64,000 nt of DNA from Nereocystis luetkeana (GCA_031213475.1 JARUPZ010000009.1:9767601-9831600), one strand, 5' to 3'. Shown: positions 59,801 through 61,658, numbered from the stretch's first letter. Notes: generated from the letters alone by a model not told the origin. A program made the numbers and translations.

Positions 59801-61658
59801 GCCATACCAGGTAGTAAATAGGACCTACGGTACACACAAAAACCTGTATATTGGCCTATTTTTACTAATACTATTTGGTCCTATTTACTATGGCCCCCTG
59901 TAATAGTTGGAGGGCGAAGATATAAAGTTGAACCGAAAATATATATCCTGTACGACCATGAGTAGCTCTTCACTTTCTGTTCCTCAATCGTTTTTGGAAA
60001 CATCACCGCACACTGTCGAATGCCAAGCAGAACAATAACAACAGTATTAGAAACAAAAACTAATACTGATTTTTCAGGATCCAGGGTCGGTGTTACATCG
60101 CTACATGTCATGGCTCTTCGGTTCGTGCGAGGCTGGTCCGTGCGACAGGCCTAAAACAGGCCGGCTTTCTTTTAGGTAGCACCTGACCGCGCAACAACAC
60201 CACTAGCCCGGAGCAGGCGTTCTTCCCAGCGCTAGCACCAGAACAGAAAACAGAGGGGCCTTCTTCCGCCCCCGAAATGAGCGTCATCACGGCAACCCCT
60301 TTTAGAACCGCAGTCCCGTTTTGGGGACAAGCAACTCAAATTTCAAGTAGCTTGTCCCCAAAACGGGAGACTGCGGTTCTAAATGGGTCAAGGTATTGTT
60401 GTCTGCTGTTCTTTCATCATATCGTGGCACTAGGTGTGCACGTACATTGAAGACTTGTTTGTTCCGTTTTTCTTAACATTCCACAGCTGGGAGGTCGGGA
60501 CGTTACTCAAAACCTCCTGTTTGCGAGCTTGGTGGGATACTTATTAAATATATACCGTTCGTAGCGAAGGGTTCGATCGCGCGTTCTGCTGAGCGGGGGG
60601 TTTCGTCAGTTTTTTTTTTTCAGAGTTATATTTGCCAGAAACTGTCACAGGTTTTGGAAGCAACGAACTCACCACCGTACCGTGCCTGCCAAGCTATGCC
60701 AGAACGGTGACCGCTGTACGACTAGTTGTTGCGGTGGGTATTTCCCCGCAGGTCGTTGCATATAGTCTTTGAATCGCCGCCGAGAAAGGCCCCCTCACTT
60801 GGGCATTGGTTATTGCAAGTTCTCACCTTGGTTTGGCTTCTATCCGTGAGTCTACCACACCGTATCGCGTACCACTCTGCTGTCCCTAAATATAACCATT
60901 CATATTTTTTTAATGTACAAACGATCCTTAAAATATGGGACAGCGTGGTAATTTCTTTAGAAGTACCGGTAAGCTACACCGAATGGTCTCACCGGGGTAC
61001 AACAGCAACCAGCTCCCGCTCTGATCGGAAACATAAGTACCGGTTCGTCTTCATATTGAAATCCAATAGTTCCTTCTATTTTACGGCCAGCGCGACCCCC
61101 AAAAAACGTGAGCCTTCCGCGGTTTTTTCCCGACATGAGAAAAAAAAACTGTTTCTCAAGCGTGTTATAAGGCTTTTACCAATAGCCCAACGGACTAAAG
61201 ATTTAACATATGGCGTCGACGGCAGGATATGGACCGTTGGTCGTGAGTTCGAATAGAGAATTTCCTCGTGTCAAGAATCTGGAAAAAATATTTCTGGATC
61301 CCCAAAAACTGGAACCGCGTGCTGGTAGCACGTCGGCTCCGTATATCTTGTCCGTTCCAGGGGGGGGGGCAGACGATAGGTTTTCACTTTCACCGAAAGC
61401 CCAACAGACGGAGACCTTAACAAGCGCGCTTGCACTGTACTACACTGTTGGCTGAGTCTCTAACGTAAGGTTAGCTCGGTCTTCACCTCGATGTCTAGAC
61501 GGTCCTCGTACCGAAGGAACCTCTCACCTGCGCCGTGTCCGCGTCCGCTGAAGCCCGAGACGCCCTCGCCGCCGACAGGGCCGCCAGTACCTGCTCCTCG
61601 GTGTCGAGCGGGGAGACCAGGTCCAGGCGGCCTCCCGAGCCCGCGGACGCGTCGCCGC
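1261..61658 (-). CDS. CFAP46: CFAP46 (TTC40/FAP46) homologue, partial gene, 28 internal exons
   Basis: This is the gene as a whole; the exons are listed separately. CFAP46 is a TPR/helical-repeat scaffold of the C1d projection on the C1 central-pair microtubule of motile axonemes, where family knowledge places it with CFAP54, CFAP74 and CFAP221. What I see is 28 exons of 52-276 nt with GT (or GC) donors and AG acceptors. All 27 phase joins agree, giving 1,400 uninterrupted codons rich in Ala, Leu, Arg and Glu, as in helical repeats. Family-like stretches in order include RVEALKLVERSLLNCKRLD, VENGAVYVYNFHLP, RLWRWLAVAEGLWGQ, YVLLFECYSDRSEW and RPLWQWRVVFMSRQG. Known homologues are about 2,500-2,700 residues, so roughly half is visible. 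Mean intron length is 2.1 kb. N-terminal exons lie beyond 64000 and C-terminal exons probably before base 1. Family assignment rests on remembered family patterns, not on a search. Confidence 0.82.
1382..3011. other. Intron between exons 27 and 28
   Basis: Contains two RepB copies ending in C runs (about 2060-2243) and a short GGGTC-type repeat (2921-2960). A 175-codon minus-strand frame at 2332-2859 has no recognisable domain. Confidence 0.6.
2060..2243 (+). repeat. RepB, two tandem copies, each C-tailed
   Basis: Copy 1 (about 2066-2142) and copy 2 (about 2158-2243) share CGAAAG-GATGCGTGGTCAATG, then AATGAC...AAGGCAA, and end AAATGAGTACGCCC followed by a C-rich run (22 C at the second). Other copies are at 40836, 56851 and 58289. 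Confidence 0.75.
3012..3136 (-). CDS. CFAP46: CFAP46 exon 27
   Basis: 41 codons plus two bases. The acceptor is CACCATCAG and the donor GCGAG followed by GTGAACG. It reads RPLWQWRVVFMSRQG, then LAKTKESDKVLQGKSW and TLAR. This is a highly conserved CFAP46 stretch (PLW...V..M...G, K.KESD..LQ) directly following VPPDYQ. Confidence 0.9.
3137..4246. other. Intron between exons 26 and 27
   Basis: No repeat or gene recognised. Several overlapping short frames near 3800-4100 are GC-rich but do not match splice phase. Confidence 0.5.
4247..4348 (-). CDS. CFAP46: CFAP46 exon 26
   Basis: 34 codons, phase 0 at both ends. The acceptor CCGTTTACAG is good; the donor is CAG followed by GTAATA. It reads MYVLLFECYSDRSEWKQGL, then TEALGCVPPDYQ. 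The LL.ECY....W..GL......VP..YQ block was the first segment that identified the gene. Confidence 0.88.
5614..5703. mobile_element. MITE-D copy, nearly perfect TIRs
   Basis: About 90 bp with ends TTTAGGACCGCAGTCCCG and CGGGGCTGCGGTCCTAAA, and inner GTTTTGGGGAC/GTCCCCAAAAC, giving about 30-bp inverted repeats around an AT-rich centre. A hairpin-forming non-autonomous DNA element. Confidence 0.8.
5888..6105. mobile_element. MITE-C, nested or multiple pieces
   Basis: A near-palindromic element with ends TATTACGGGGGACCATAG and CTATGGTCCCCCGTAATA. Here a complete copy (about 5930-6038) is flanked by a partial left end and a partial right end, suggesting insertion of one copy in another. Confidence 0.72.
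6535..6751 (-). CDS. CFAP46: CFAP46 exon 25
   Basis: One leading base plus 72 codons. The acceptor is CTGTGACAG and the donor CTCAG followed by GTGAAA. It reads KASMKHLVLAAKCG, then ITLDVAKRLWNVALPLADT and REMV-like helix VLKEMVKGG. The pattern of a cysteine-containing helix followed by A...WN..LPL is characteristic of this family and continues exon 24 directly. Confidence 0.87.
7045..7160 (-). mobile_element. RepA, old reverse fragment
   Basis: The plus strand reads ATGACCAGGAAGGCATTGC, then GAAGCGCAGTCAGATGTTC and GGTACATCCTACTACGAGC, the reverse complement of the family's middle part with many changes. Confidence 0.55.
8865..9043. mobile_element. Two MITE-D copies side by side
   Basis: The first runs about 8865-8959 and ends ACGGGGCTGCAGTTCTGAAA. 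The second, about 8969-9043, starts at TGTCCCGTCTTGGGG and ends GACTGCAGTCCTAAAAGGG. Both have the ATTCTAA.TAG centre. Confidence 0.7.
9568..9701 (-). CDS. CFAP46: CFAP46 exon 24
   Basis: 44 codons plus two bases. The acceptor is CGTCAACAG and the donor CTAAG followed by GTGAAT. It reads RLWRWLAVAEGLWGQVVAAM and ends APEHQEKPLQDELR across the next join. This is a strong CFAP46 signature: R.WRWL..AE, then .P..QEK..Q..LR. The distal 45 bp of the exon recurs twice in the intron downstream (9401-9446 and 9481-9525). Confidence 0.86.
9702..11144. other. Intron between exons 23 and 24
   Basis: No element recognised apart from C/G runs near 9836, 10078 and 11010. Confidence 0.5.
11145..11378 (-). 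CDS. CFAP46: CFAP46 exon 23
   Basis: 78 codons, phase 0 at both ends. The acceptor is ACGTTCTTCAAG (no other AG occurs in the next 50 bases). The donor is CTAAG followed by GTGATA. It reads VPASVVASDALLAVAGLLP, then AELELVGEIWCRLGKERL and RGAEECCGYVTELLPK, typical TPR-like helices. Without splicing the frame would stop within 9 codons. Confidence 0.84.
11379..13210. other. Introns around small exon 22
   Basis: Pyrimidine-rich CCCCA/CCAAC-type simple sequence at 11425-11640 on the plus strand keeps several frames open without being coding. Apart from the proposed 52-nt exon 22, nothing is recognised. Confidence 0.5.
12330..12381 (-). CDS. CFAP46: CFAP46 exon 22, small, tentative
   Basis: One leading base plus 17 codons (52 nt). 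The acceptor is CTGCGGTAG and the donor ACT followed by GTGAGT. I searched here because exon 21 (phase 2) and exon 23 (phase 0) cannot join directly. This exon repairs the phase and reads LLVDRAIASIMGNCTST. It has no independent family support; a different small exon in 11379-13210 is possible. Confidence 0.45.
13211..13464 (-). CDS. CFAP46: CFAP46 exon 21
   Basis: 84 codons plus two bases. The acceptor is TGTCGCGCAG and the donor a perfect GAG followed by GTGAGT. It reads ALALLTAAAALSGSPADEL, then a helix around GVVMKEYRGTLVAAAEA, an Ala-rich helix, a Gly/Pro-rich linker and LGDKVDVFATL. Coding bias is very strong; the opposite strand is also open, but only as a shadow. Confidence 0.85.
13465..15596. 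other. Intron between exons 20 and 21
   Basis: Contains one MITE-C copy (13848-13962). The rest (13963-15596) shows no repeat and few open frames. Confidence 0.55.
13848..13962. mobile_element. MITE-C copy
   Basis: TATCACGGGGGACAATAGTT at the left, then ACTATGTCCCCCCGTAATAG at the right, about 110 bp. The inner part retains GTAAATATATA and TTTTTATGTATACCATGG. Confidence 0.75.
15597..15778 (-). CDS. CFAP46: CFAP46 exon 20
   Basis: Two leading bases plus 60 codons. The acceptor is TTCGCTGGCAG and the donor CTGCAG followed by GTAAGC, close to consensus. It begins with a basic Gly/Lys linker continuing exon 19, then RAKVSELKGLVEVRATCQA and a short Gly/Ala stretch ending QPLLQ. The frame comes from the exon 19 phase; a different frame is open but Arg-rich and non-helical. 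Confidence 0.74.
15966..16110 (-). mobile_element. RepA end, reversed, between two G runs
   Basis: On the plus strand GGGGGGTGTACTCGATAGG leads into CATGCATGGCCGTAGTCG and CCGGGACGGAGCACGTC, and ends at TTTTCACA followed by a 22-G run (16089-16110). Confidence 0.75.
16757..16799 (+). repeat. CGGGT pentamer array
   Basis: Eight to nine perfect CGGGT units. Shorter, degenerate patches of the same kind lie at 2921-2960 and 47568-47700. Confidence 0.93.
17254..17321 (+). repeat. GA dinucleotide array
   Basis: Mostly perfect AG/GA repeat interrupted once by GTAAAAGG, followed by ATGCA and a G run. Confidence 0.95.
18280..18502 (-). CDS. CFAP46: CFAP46 exon 19
   Basis: 74 codons plus one base. 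The acceptor is CCCCGGTAG and the donor CTAAAG followed by GTGAGC. It starts ALDCPDTALLCFIYDALAR, a family-like helix, then turns polar, and ends in a Gly/Thr/Lys-rich tail (STAKGGAGGGKPK) that is probably disordered. Confidence 0.78.
19548..19715. mobile_element. TIR-T relative, right end missing
   Basis: Starts AAGGGGTGCGATCGTTTC and shares TTCTTCTCTTGACAACGA, GGCTCTTTCTGTC and CTGTTCGGTATTGGCAAC with the 46433 copy; no right TIR was seen. Confidence 0.55.
20137..20165 (+). repeat. 29-base G homopolymer
   Basis: The longest uninterrupted mononucleotide run in the window, followed by CCATGCCC. It lies in the intron just 70 bp beyond the donor of exon 18. Confidence 0.95.
20245..20322 (-). 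CDS. CFAP46: CFAP46 exon 18
   Basis: 26 codons, phase 0 at both ends. The acceptor TTGCCCCCCGCAAG is pyrimidine-rich; the donor GAG followed by GTATGT is good. It reads WRKRLHGLAMPDLEAALEA, then CVTALE, and continues exon 17 across a 100-bp intron (20323-20422), by far the shortest here. That intron also stays open in the exon frame, so intron retention would not cause a stop. Confidence 0.84.
20423..20550 (-). CDS. CFAP46: CFAP46 exon 17
   Basis: Two leading bases plus 42 codons; the donor CCG followed by GTGAGA is strong. Acceptor choice is open: GTGGCAG gives a start at 20550, or TCGCTAG gives 20541, both in the same phase. It reads LDVLKKRACGCFVAGLRRA, then EPALVENGAVYVYNFHLP. The VEN.A.Y..N.H block is a strong CFAP46 signature. 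Confidence 0.84.
20551..23135. other. Intron between exons 16 and 17
   Basis: Contains one MITE-C copy (20795-20888). The rest is without recognisable structure. Confidence 0.5.
20795..20888. mobile_element. MITE-C copy, left end decayed
   Basis: Reads GGTACACACAAAAACCTATA, then TTTGATCCTATATACTATGG and CACCCCGTCAT. The left TIR is mostly lost. Confidence 0.65.
23136..23312 (-). CDS. CFAP46: CFAP46 exon 16, tentative
   Basis: Two leading bases, 58 codons, one trailing base. The acceptor is GATGCTCAAG and the donor GTGGCAG followed by GTACGC. It reads RLFLGAALLIGGDAIVSP, then a polar stretch and VSPFVA. Phase fits on both sides, with Gly and Asp codons formed at the joins. I recognise no CFAP46 signature here, so this may be an inserted segment, or part of a longer exon: the frame stays open past the donor to another possible donor near 23067. 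Confidence 0.5.
23470..23672. repeat. RepE copy
   Basis: GAGGCTCCTCACTTAAGGAG, then CATGGCCCAAGTCTACAAT, GGTCAAGGAACCCCG and CCTCTATCGTAGAACG. The same blocks occur in the same order at 38263-38480. Short related pieces may exist at 5540 and 50520. Confidence 0.68.
23870..23955. mobile_element. MITE-D copy
   Basis: CCTTTCAGGACCGCAGTCCC at the left; the right arm GGGGGTGCAGCCCTAACG is decayed. Confidence 0.68.
24385..24910 (+). repeat. Two-copy tandem duplication, unit about 265 bp
   Basis: Unit 1 (24385-24650) and unit 2 (24655-24910) both begin at a C run followed by GAACCCGATGACC, and contain CACCGCTCCTGGAAGGTGC, GAGAGAGTCAAACGGCTGTA and CTTGGGGTGGAACGACTTCC before ending in AGAGAAGAGTGCTAGGTAGG. 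Differences are mostly single bases plus a TATA expansion in unit 2. Confidence 0.88.
25526..25646 (-). CDS. CFAP46: CFAP46 exon 15
   Basis: 40 codons plus one base. The acceptor GGGCGCAG is preceded by a pyrimidine-rich stretch (CCTCTCC, CTTACTTCTT). The donor GAG followed by GTATGT is good. It reads YILGETYVEELRLADVEG, plausible as the helix following the exon 14 segment, then a Gly/Ala/Pro-rich linker. A start at an internal AG (25627) would break phase. Confidence 0.7.
26485..26835 (+). mobile_element. RepA, C-tailed dispersed repeat
   Basis: Starts at CGTATCACGTAGTG and contains the family core GGTCGGTGAAAACCCGACAT, a 7-bp inverted repeat (GTCGG/CCGAC around a GTGAAA-type loop). It ends CGAGTACACC followed by a C run. 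Family copies are also at 45062, 55010, 55556, 57008, 57888 and, reversed, at six further sites. No coding capacity. Confidence 0.8.
27337..27680 (+). repeat. Two-copy tandem duplication, unit about 185 bp
   Basis: AGTTGCAAAGTTACTTCAAG occurs at 27372 and 27537; GGTTGTGTTCTGCGA, GAGCGGCAGTCAGAA, GGTAAAATCG and CTTTCCGCA follow in both units. Confidence 0.82.
27919..28071 (-). CDS. CFAP46: CFAP46 exon 14
   Basis: 51 codons, phase 0 at both ends. The acceptor CGCCACCCCAG has a good pyrimidine tract; the donor is TTGCAG followed by GTGCTG. About 22 residues of disordered Ser/Arg sequence are followed by VGLARKAALAVLRSGPWSP and RNRELVLLQ. The last part matches the family pattern of a helix, a short W-containing turn, then RE.V.LQ. 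Confidence 0.75.
28708..28814. mobile_element. MITE-C copy
   Basis: TAATACGGGGGGGCATAGTA at the left and CACTATGTTCCCCCGTGG at the right, with GGTACACACAAATACC between. Confidence 0.75.
29195..29395 (+). repeat. AT-rich TATCATA/TCGTAT array
   Basis: Repeated TATCATATCGTAT and CTGGTAGT units over about 200 bp. Confidence 0.85.
29824..29856 (+). repeat. CAG trinucleotide run
   Basis: About ten perfect CAG units inside the 6.1-kb intron. Confidence 0.95.
34176..34368 (-). CDS. CFAP46: CFAP46 exon 13, disordered insertion
   Basis: One leading base plus 64 codons. The acceptor is TCGTTCAG. Two donors are possible: GTACCT after 34176 (phase 0, fits exon 14) or GTCGGT after 34180 (phase 2, does not fit). 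The product is low-complexity and acidic, with one helix-like stretch, SRSQELEDAAAFFSVPS. It is probably a disordered insertion, with no family signature of its own. Confidence 0.6.
34369..35789. other. Intron between exons 12 and 13
   Basis: Contains a MITE-D copy (35316-35400) and C/G runs near 34650 and 35000. Nothing else recognised. Confidence 0.5.
35316..35400. mobile_element. MITE-D copy
   Basis: Left arm TTGCGGTCACGGTTTGGGGA is decayed; right arm CAGAACGGGACTGCAGCAC is clearer; the centre is CTCCAAGTAGG. Confidence 0.65.
35790..35860 (-). CDS. CFAP46: CFAP46 exon 12, acceptor uncertain
   Basis: 23 codons plus two bases with the phase-0 acceptor GAGCAG at 35861. It reads LDAAARQERLGG then NEIDLGELVS. 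The same frame stays open further upstream (MLLVQAAEQ), with other AGs at 35892, 35867 and 35872, but those do not match the phase from exon 11. The donor GTTCGA is weak. The exon itself is supported by its helical composition and by the Arg codon formed with exon 13. Confidence 0.6.
36960..38262 (-). pseudogene. Decayed LINE (non-LTR retrotransposon) reverse transcriptase remnant
   Basis: Read on the minus strand from 38262 down, pieces in shifting frames resemble a non-LTR ORF2. GILPEEQCDFR comes from the RT fingers. VVLARFGVQEKVLADIRQ and VTQGLREGCTLS are palm motifs. The catalytic YADD region reads CADG, in MLCADGAGLVSK. YLGGL, SYAKALKKAQCES and RFLFAGAVHW followed by RVMFETAAGEENPGPGR match the C-terminal region. 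At least three frameshifts, an in-frame stop and an internal deletion after the DFR motif show it is dead. The long frame 36860-37633 is this C-terminal part. It lies in the intron between exons 11 and 12 and ends at a G run (about 36939-36955). Family placement is from memory of LINE proteins. Confidence 0.85.
38263..38480. repeat. RepE copy
   Basis: Begins GAGGGTCCTCACTGGAGGAG exactly where the LINE remnant stops and ends near CCTCTACCGTAGAACG. Diverged from 23470-23672 but collinear. Confidence 0.68.
39333..39429 (-). CDS. CFAP46: CFAP46 exon 11
   Basis: One leading base plus 32 codons. The acceptor is CTCGAGCAG and the donor CAG followed by GTGCGC. It reads FMSPIAEFLQLKTS, then SPEDKAVLLIDQ. 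This fits the family pattern after LRPLDR, in which a helix with LKT is followed by AVLL.EQA, and I looked for it because exon 10 needed this continuation. A 173-bp tandem duplication sits about 100 bp upstream in the intron. Confidence 0.82.
39489..39533 (+). repeat. Short telomere-like GGGYTAGGG patch
   Basis: GGGGCTAGAGGGCTAGGGTTA then GGGCGAGGGTGAGGG. Degenerate TTAGGG-like sequence about 45 bp long, between exon 11 and the 173-bp duplication. Confidence 0.5.
39535..39893 (+). repeat. Two-copy tandem duplication, unit about 173 bp
   Basis: GACTCATGAGCGCCGATCGT begins at 39535 and again at about 39708, each followed by GTTATGAATCTATGAAGCC, CGCCTCTACGATCGAAAC and CTCTGGTGTCTCGATTCAGA. It lies about 100 bp upstream of exon 11. 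Confidence 0.88.
40482..40656 (-). CDS. CFAP46: CFAP46 exon 10
   Basis: Two leading bases, 57 codons, two trailing bases. The acceptor TTTTTATTTCCAG is the strongest in the window; the donor is CG followed by GTGAGA. Most of the exon is acidic and probably disordered (many Glu, Ser, Pro), closing with ALNDALRPLD, which leads into the conserved segment of exon 11 across an Arg codon split by the intron. Confidence 0.82.
40836..40915 (+). repeat. RepB copy
   Basis: TCTCGAAAGGGATGCTTGGC, then AAGGCAAGATACAAACGAGTACCCC. Same order as the copies at 2060; the C tail is short. Confidence 0.7.
41131..41411 (+). repeat. GGTC/GATC simple-sequence array
   Basis: About 280 bp made of GGTC and GATC tetramers with interruptions, for example an uninterrupted run near 41140-41172. 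It produces spurious Arg/Ser/Val-rich frames on both strands. Confidence 0.92.
43160..43372 (-). mobile_element. RepA, reversed partial copy
   Basis: Contains CCATGCATGGGCGTAGTCG, GGGACGGAGCACGTC and TTTTCACCGACCAGGCA in reverse family order, ending at the GAGGCGG motif. Confidence 0.72.
43434..43515 (-). CDS. CFAP46: CFAP46 exon 9
   Basis: 27 codons plus one base. The acceptor is CTGATCAG and the donor GGAG followed by GTGAGA. It reads VARCEMDSDFLAKASSHMEKA then LRQDYG, a strongly family-like helix pair that follows LHLE of exon 8 directly. The downstream intron is short-range conserved in phase (1). Confidence 0.85.
43877..44026 (-). CDS. CFAP46: CFAP46 exon 8
   Basis: 50 codons, phase 0 at both ends. 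The acceptor is TTGCGCAG and the donor GAG followed by GTGAAC. It reads DGCCLAFSVGFPLL, then HVHRSFSLAAQSLESIESP, then ARLRAQLHLE, and continues exon 7 as family members do (the family pattern here is a WN..LPLL stretch, a helix with ESP or DSP, then LHLE). The 5' edge is partly reiterated in the upstream intron at about 44180-44230 and 44480-44520. Confidence 0.85.
45062..45535 (+). mobile_element. RepA, long copy lacking the C tail
   Basis: Aligns by eye along its full length with 57008-57532: the same TGAGCTAGACAA start region, the GGCGGTCG motif, the GTATCACGTAGTG block and the CGTCCCG core. It stops at GAACATCTCTCCTA, just before where other copies continue into GAGTAC and the C run. Confidence 0.8.
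46257..46303 (+). repeat. CAG/CAA trinucleotide run
   Basis: About fifteen CAG or CAA units with a mixed pattern, in the intron between exons 7 and 8. Confidence 0.95.
46433..46684. mobile_element. TIR-T element, longer copy
   Basis: Left end AGGAGTGCGCTCGTTTTG and right end GAAAAACGATCGCACCCC. The interior shares CTTCTCTTAACAACGA and GCTGTTCGGT...GGTATTGGC with 19548-19715 and has a CT-rich patch. Confidence 0.62.
46744..46828 (-). CDS. CFAP46: CFAP46 exon 7, GC donor
   Basis: One leading base plus 28 codons. The acceptor is GCGTTCAG. The product RVEALKLVERSLLNCKRLD followed by DPELLQ is one of the most recognisable CFAP46 segments. The donor is CAG followed by GCAAGC, a GC-AG intron rather than GT-AG; no usable GT lies at the frame-compatible position. 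Fragments resembling this exon's 5' edge recur in the short intron just upstream (46853-47005). Confidence 0.82.
46853..47005 (+). repeat. Exon 7-like minisatellite in intron 6
   Basis: AGGGCTCAATGTTGAGGTGA occurs twice (about 46861 and 46889), followed by AGGGCTCAGGGCCGAGGTGA. At 46980-47002, GTTCTCCAGCCTTGACGTGG resembles GTTCGCAAGCCTGAACGCGG of the exon 7 acceptor region (46819-46839). The intron is only 236 bp, so most of it is this repeat. Confidence 0.6.
47065..47308 (-). CDS. CFAP46: CFAP46 exon 6
   Basis: Two leading bases, 80 codons, two trailing bases. The acceptor TTTTGTTTTGAAG has a good pyrimidine tract, and the donor is CAG followed by GTACGT. It opens Gly-rich, then HPSLRARLEFLEAEL, a helix, then about 40 disordered residues rich in Ser, Pro and Ala, and ends ARMTEAL leading directly into the exon 7 helix. 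The disordered part is probably an insertion specific to this lineage. Confidence 0.74.
47309..49177. other. Intron between exons 5 and 6
   Basis: Contains a GTCGG-type repeat patch (47568-47700). No other element recognised. Confidence 0.5.
49178..49376 (-). CDS. CFAP46: CFAP46 exon 5, Ser/Thr-rich insertion
   Basis: 66 codons plus one base. The acceptor is CGCCACAG and the donor a consensus CAG followed by GTGCGT. It starts in phase 0, as exon 4 requires, and its leftover G joins exon 6. The first third encodes TTTSSSSSASLSS from a TCA triplet microsatellite lying inside the exon (49320-49350). It then reads RFSLFAFAKACYLRASS, possibly the real repeat helix, followed by a Gly/Asn-rich stretch. 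No function of its own is recognised; it is accepted on splice signals and phase. Confidence 0.64.
49437..49745 (-). mobile_element. RepA, reversed diverged copy
   Basis: Carries GTACTCATTGTCATGCATGG, CTACAATGCCGAGAGGGGAC, CATGTCGGGCTTTCGCC and GGTGAGGTTCATCCTGCTAG. An internal stretch around 49500-49545 looks like a second, scrambled end. Confidence 0.65.
50781..50884 (+). repeat. AAC trinucleotide array
   Basis: About 100 bp of AAC/CAA with a few CAG and CGA variants. Confidence 0.95.
51127..51410 (+). repeat. Degenerate tandem repeat, unit about 110 bp
   Basis: GACGCCACTA, (G)AGGAGCCCC, CGTCAGTCAG and CTGGCCAA.A.GTGCTA recur about three times with heavy divergence (about 51138, 51253 and 51350). 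Confidence 0.66.
51728..51875 (+). repeat. Purine-rich tract with 22-G run
   Basis: GAGGGG, GGGAGG and a 22-G run (51750-51771) on the plus strand, so a C/T-rich tract in the transcript, beginning about 65 bp after the exon 4 donor. The reverse frame here gives only Pro/Ser/Leu and is not coding. Confidence 0.9.
51941..52216 (-). CDS. CFAP46: CFAP46 exon 4
   Basis: 92 complete codons, phase 0 at both ends; the largest exon found. The acceptor is AACGACAG and the donor AAAG followed by GTGAGC. Order within the exon: helix LPALKSAVEKS, helix RLAEELLSRAE, a Gly/Ser linker of about 25 residues (GGNGGGSGGVGGG inside it), then helix ALSPEAQSVLVDLGRTALK. The Gly/Ser linker looks like a lineage-specific insertion between two repeat helices. 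Confidence 0.8.
53417..53517. mobile_element. MITE-D copy
   Basis: CCCTTTTAGAGCTGCAGTCC at the left with an 11-bp internal duplication (CGTTTTGC CGTTTTGG); right arm AAATAGGACTGTCGTACTT. Confidence 0.72.
53577..53698 (-). mobile_element. Two RepA ends in tandem, reversed
   Basis: The G run plus TACTCGATAGGA...CATGCATGG unit occurs twice, at 53577-53637 and 53640-53698: only the C-tailed end of RepA, repeated head to tail. Confidence 0.7.
54247..54620 (+). repeat. Three-unit tandem repeat, unit about 110 bp, third interrupted
   Basis: Units begin at about 54247, 54357 and 54463 with GACC.T.TAGACACT and carry GAATAC.AAG, TTTA..CC, GACAATG-like and AGGGGTTG/GGGGTGCC segments. The third is broken by MITE-C at 54472-54583 and resumes with TTATATTTACGCC. 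Confidence 0.72.
54472..54583. mobile_element. MITE-C copy inserted in a tandem repeat
   Basis: TTACGGGGGGTCGTAGTAAA at the left and CTATGGCCCTCCGCAATAA at the right. It interrupts the third unit of the tandem repeat at 54247-54620; the first two units show related uninterrupted versions of the site. Confidence 0.76.
54687..54775 (-). CDS. CFAP46: CFAP46 exon 3
   Basis: Two leading bases plus 29 codons. The acceptor is CGCATAG and the donor CAG followed by GTATAC, a weaker site. The frame, fixed by the phase from exon 2, reads AEAKKVLETLQ and ends TALLLQQQ, again helical. Phase 0 at the end matches exon 4. Confidence 0.66.
55010..55152 (+). mobile_element. RepA, 3' fragment with C tail
   Basis: Begins at GCCTGCCTGGTCGGTGAAAA, directly after a C run, and proceeds to CGAGTACACC and a second C run followed by pyrimidine-rich sequence. 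Very similar to the end of 57008-57532. Confidence 0.8.
55556..56056 (+). mobile_element. RepA, long diverged copy
   Basis: Starts GTTGGGTTGGCGTCGGTTGG, as does the 57008 copy, and keeps the whole family order. The end differs: after CATGCATGACAAT it goes to GGGGGTACCCC instead of GATCGAGTAC. Confidence 0.78.
56420..56620 (+). mobile_element. RepA, strongly diverged copy
   Basis: Recognisable from CCGCCTCGCAAGCGGTTCTTAG, GCAATGTCTTCCTG and CTCCGTCCCGGCA, with many substitutions. Probably the oldest copy here. Confidence 0.6.
56851..56920 (+). repeat. RepB copy
   Basis: TCGGAAGGGATGCGTGGTCA, then ACAAATGAGGACACC and a C run. Confidence 0.72.
57008..57532 (+). mobile_element. RepA, best full-length copy
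   Basis: About 525 bp from GTAGAGGTTGGGTTGG to GAGTACACTC and two consecutive C runs. A C run also precedes it (56989-57002). Contains an internal T run, the GTATCACGTAGTG block and the GGTCGGTGAAAACCCGAC core. No terminal inverted repeats and no long frame, which suits a non-coding retroposon. Confidence 0.82.
57682..57836. mobile_element. TIR-T element
   Basis: Ends AGGGGTGTGATCGTTTTT and AAAACCACTATCGCACCCCT form imperfect terminal inverted repeats around about 120 bp with no coding capacity. Related sequences lie at 46433-46684 and 19548-19715. Confidence 0.65.
57888..58132 (+). mobile_element. RepA, partial copy
   Basis: Starts inside the family at CCATCCGTGTGCAAGTCCG, carries a local duplication (CATGCGATCATGCGACTCG) and ends CGAGTACACGCCGCCC, so the C tail has decayed. 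Confidence 0.75.
58289..58385 (+). repeat. RepB copy
   Basis: CCTCGAAAGAGATGCGTGGTC, then CACAAATATGTACCCCCC and further on a long C run (58367-58383). Confidence 0.66.
58447..58555 (-). CDS. CFAP46: CFAP46 exon 2
   Basis: 36 codons plus one base. The acceptor is GCATCAG and the donor is a consensus GTGAGT. It starts in phase 0, matching exon 1. The product is a clear helical-repeat segment, AEAASLAERAWLLSVLAAV, ending in an Ala-rich helix. The single leftover G joins exon 3 to make a Gly codon. Confidence 0.74.
58765..59112 (-). mobile_element. tRNA-headed SINE, copy 1
   Basis: On the minus strand there is an A-box-like TGGCTTGGTAGG (59095-59084) and a perfect B box GGTTCAAGTCC (59051-59041). 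Their starts are 44 nt apart, as in a tRNA. A body of about 230 bp (58993-58765) follows and runs into an A-rich tail (plus-strand T tract at 58767-58790). The T arm can pair (GTGGG/CCCAC) but the standard acceptor and anticodon stems cannot, so this is not a working tRNA gene. The body is repeated at 62650-62885 without the head, as expected for a 5'-truncated retroposon. Confidence 0.62.
59144..59365. mobile_element. MITE-C copy plus a partial copy
   Basis: A full copy at 59144-59254 (TATTACGGGTGTGCATAGTA to TATGGTCCCCCCTAATAG) and a partial one at 59286-59365 ending ATGGTCCCCCGTAATAG. They start about 30 bp beyond the SINE head. Confidence 0.72.
59788..59907. mobile_element. MITE-C copy
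   Basis: TATTATTACGGGGGGCCATA at the left, TATGGCCCCCTGTAATAG at the right. A CCAGGTAG insertion lies in the left arm. Confidence 0.75.
60298..60388. mobile_element. MITE-D copy, nearly perfect TIRs
   Basis: CCCTTTTAGAACCGCAGTCC at the left, GGAGACTGCGGTTCTAAATG at the right; arms match over about 30 bp, including compensating A/T changes (GAACCGC/GCGGTTC). Confidence 0.8.
61180..61262 (+). ncRNA. tRNA-like sequence, possible second SINE head
   Basis: TAGCCCAACGG resembles a pol III A box, and GAGTTCGAATAG about 60 bp later resembles a B box; that spacing suits a tRNA with a long variable arm. I could not fold full acceptor or anticodon stems, so it is at best a degenerate tRNA or SINE head. 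Weak. Confidence 0.28.
61528..61658 (-). CDS. CFAP46: CFAP46 exon 1 of window
   Basis: First exon visible in transcription order. The acceptor is CCAACCCAG and the donor CAG followed by GTGAGA. It begins with two bases completing a codon from an upstream exon not seen here, then 43 codons, and ends in phase 0. The chosen frame reads LDTEEQVLAALSAARAS, an amphipathic Leu/Ala helix; another frame is also open but gives a Gly/Arg/Pro-rich product. Upstream exons must exist to the right, because there is no start codon and the N terminus of the family is missing. Confidence 0.66.
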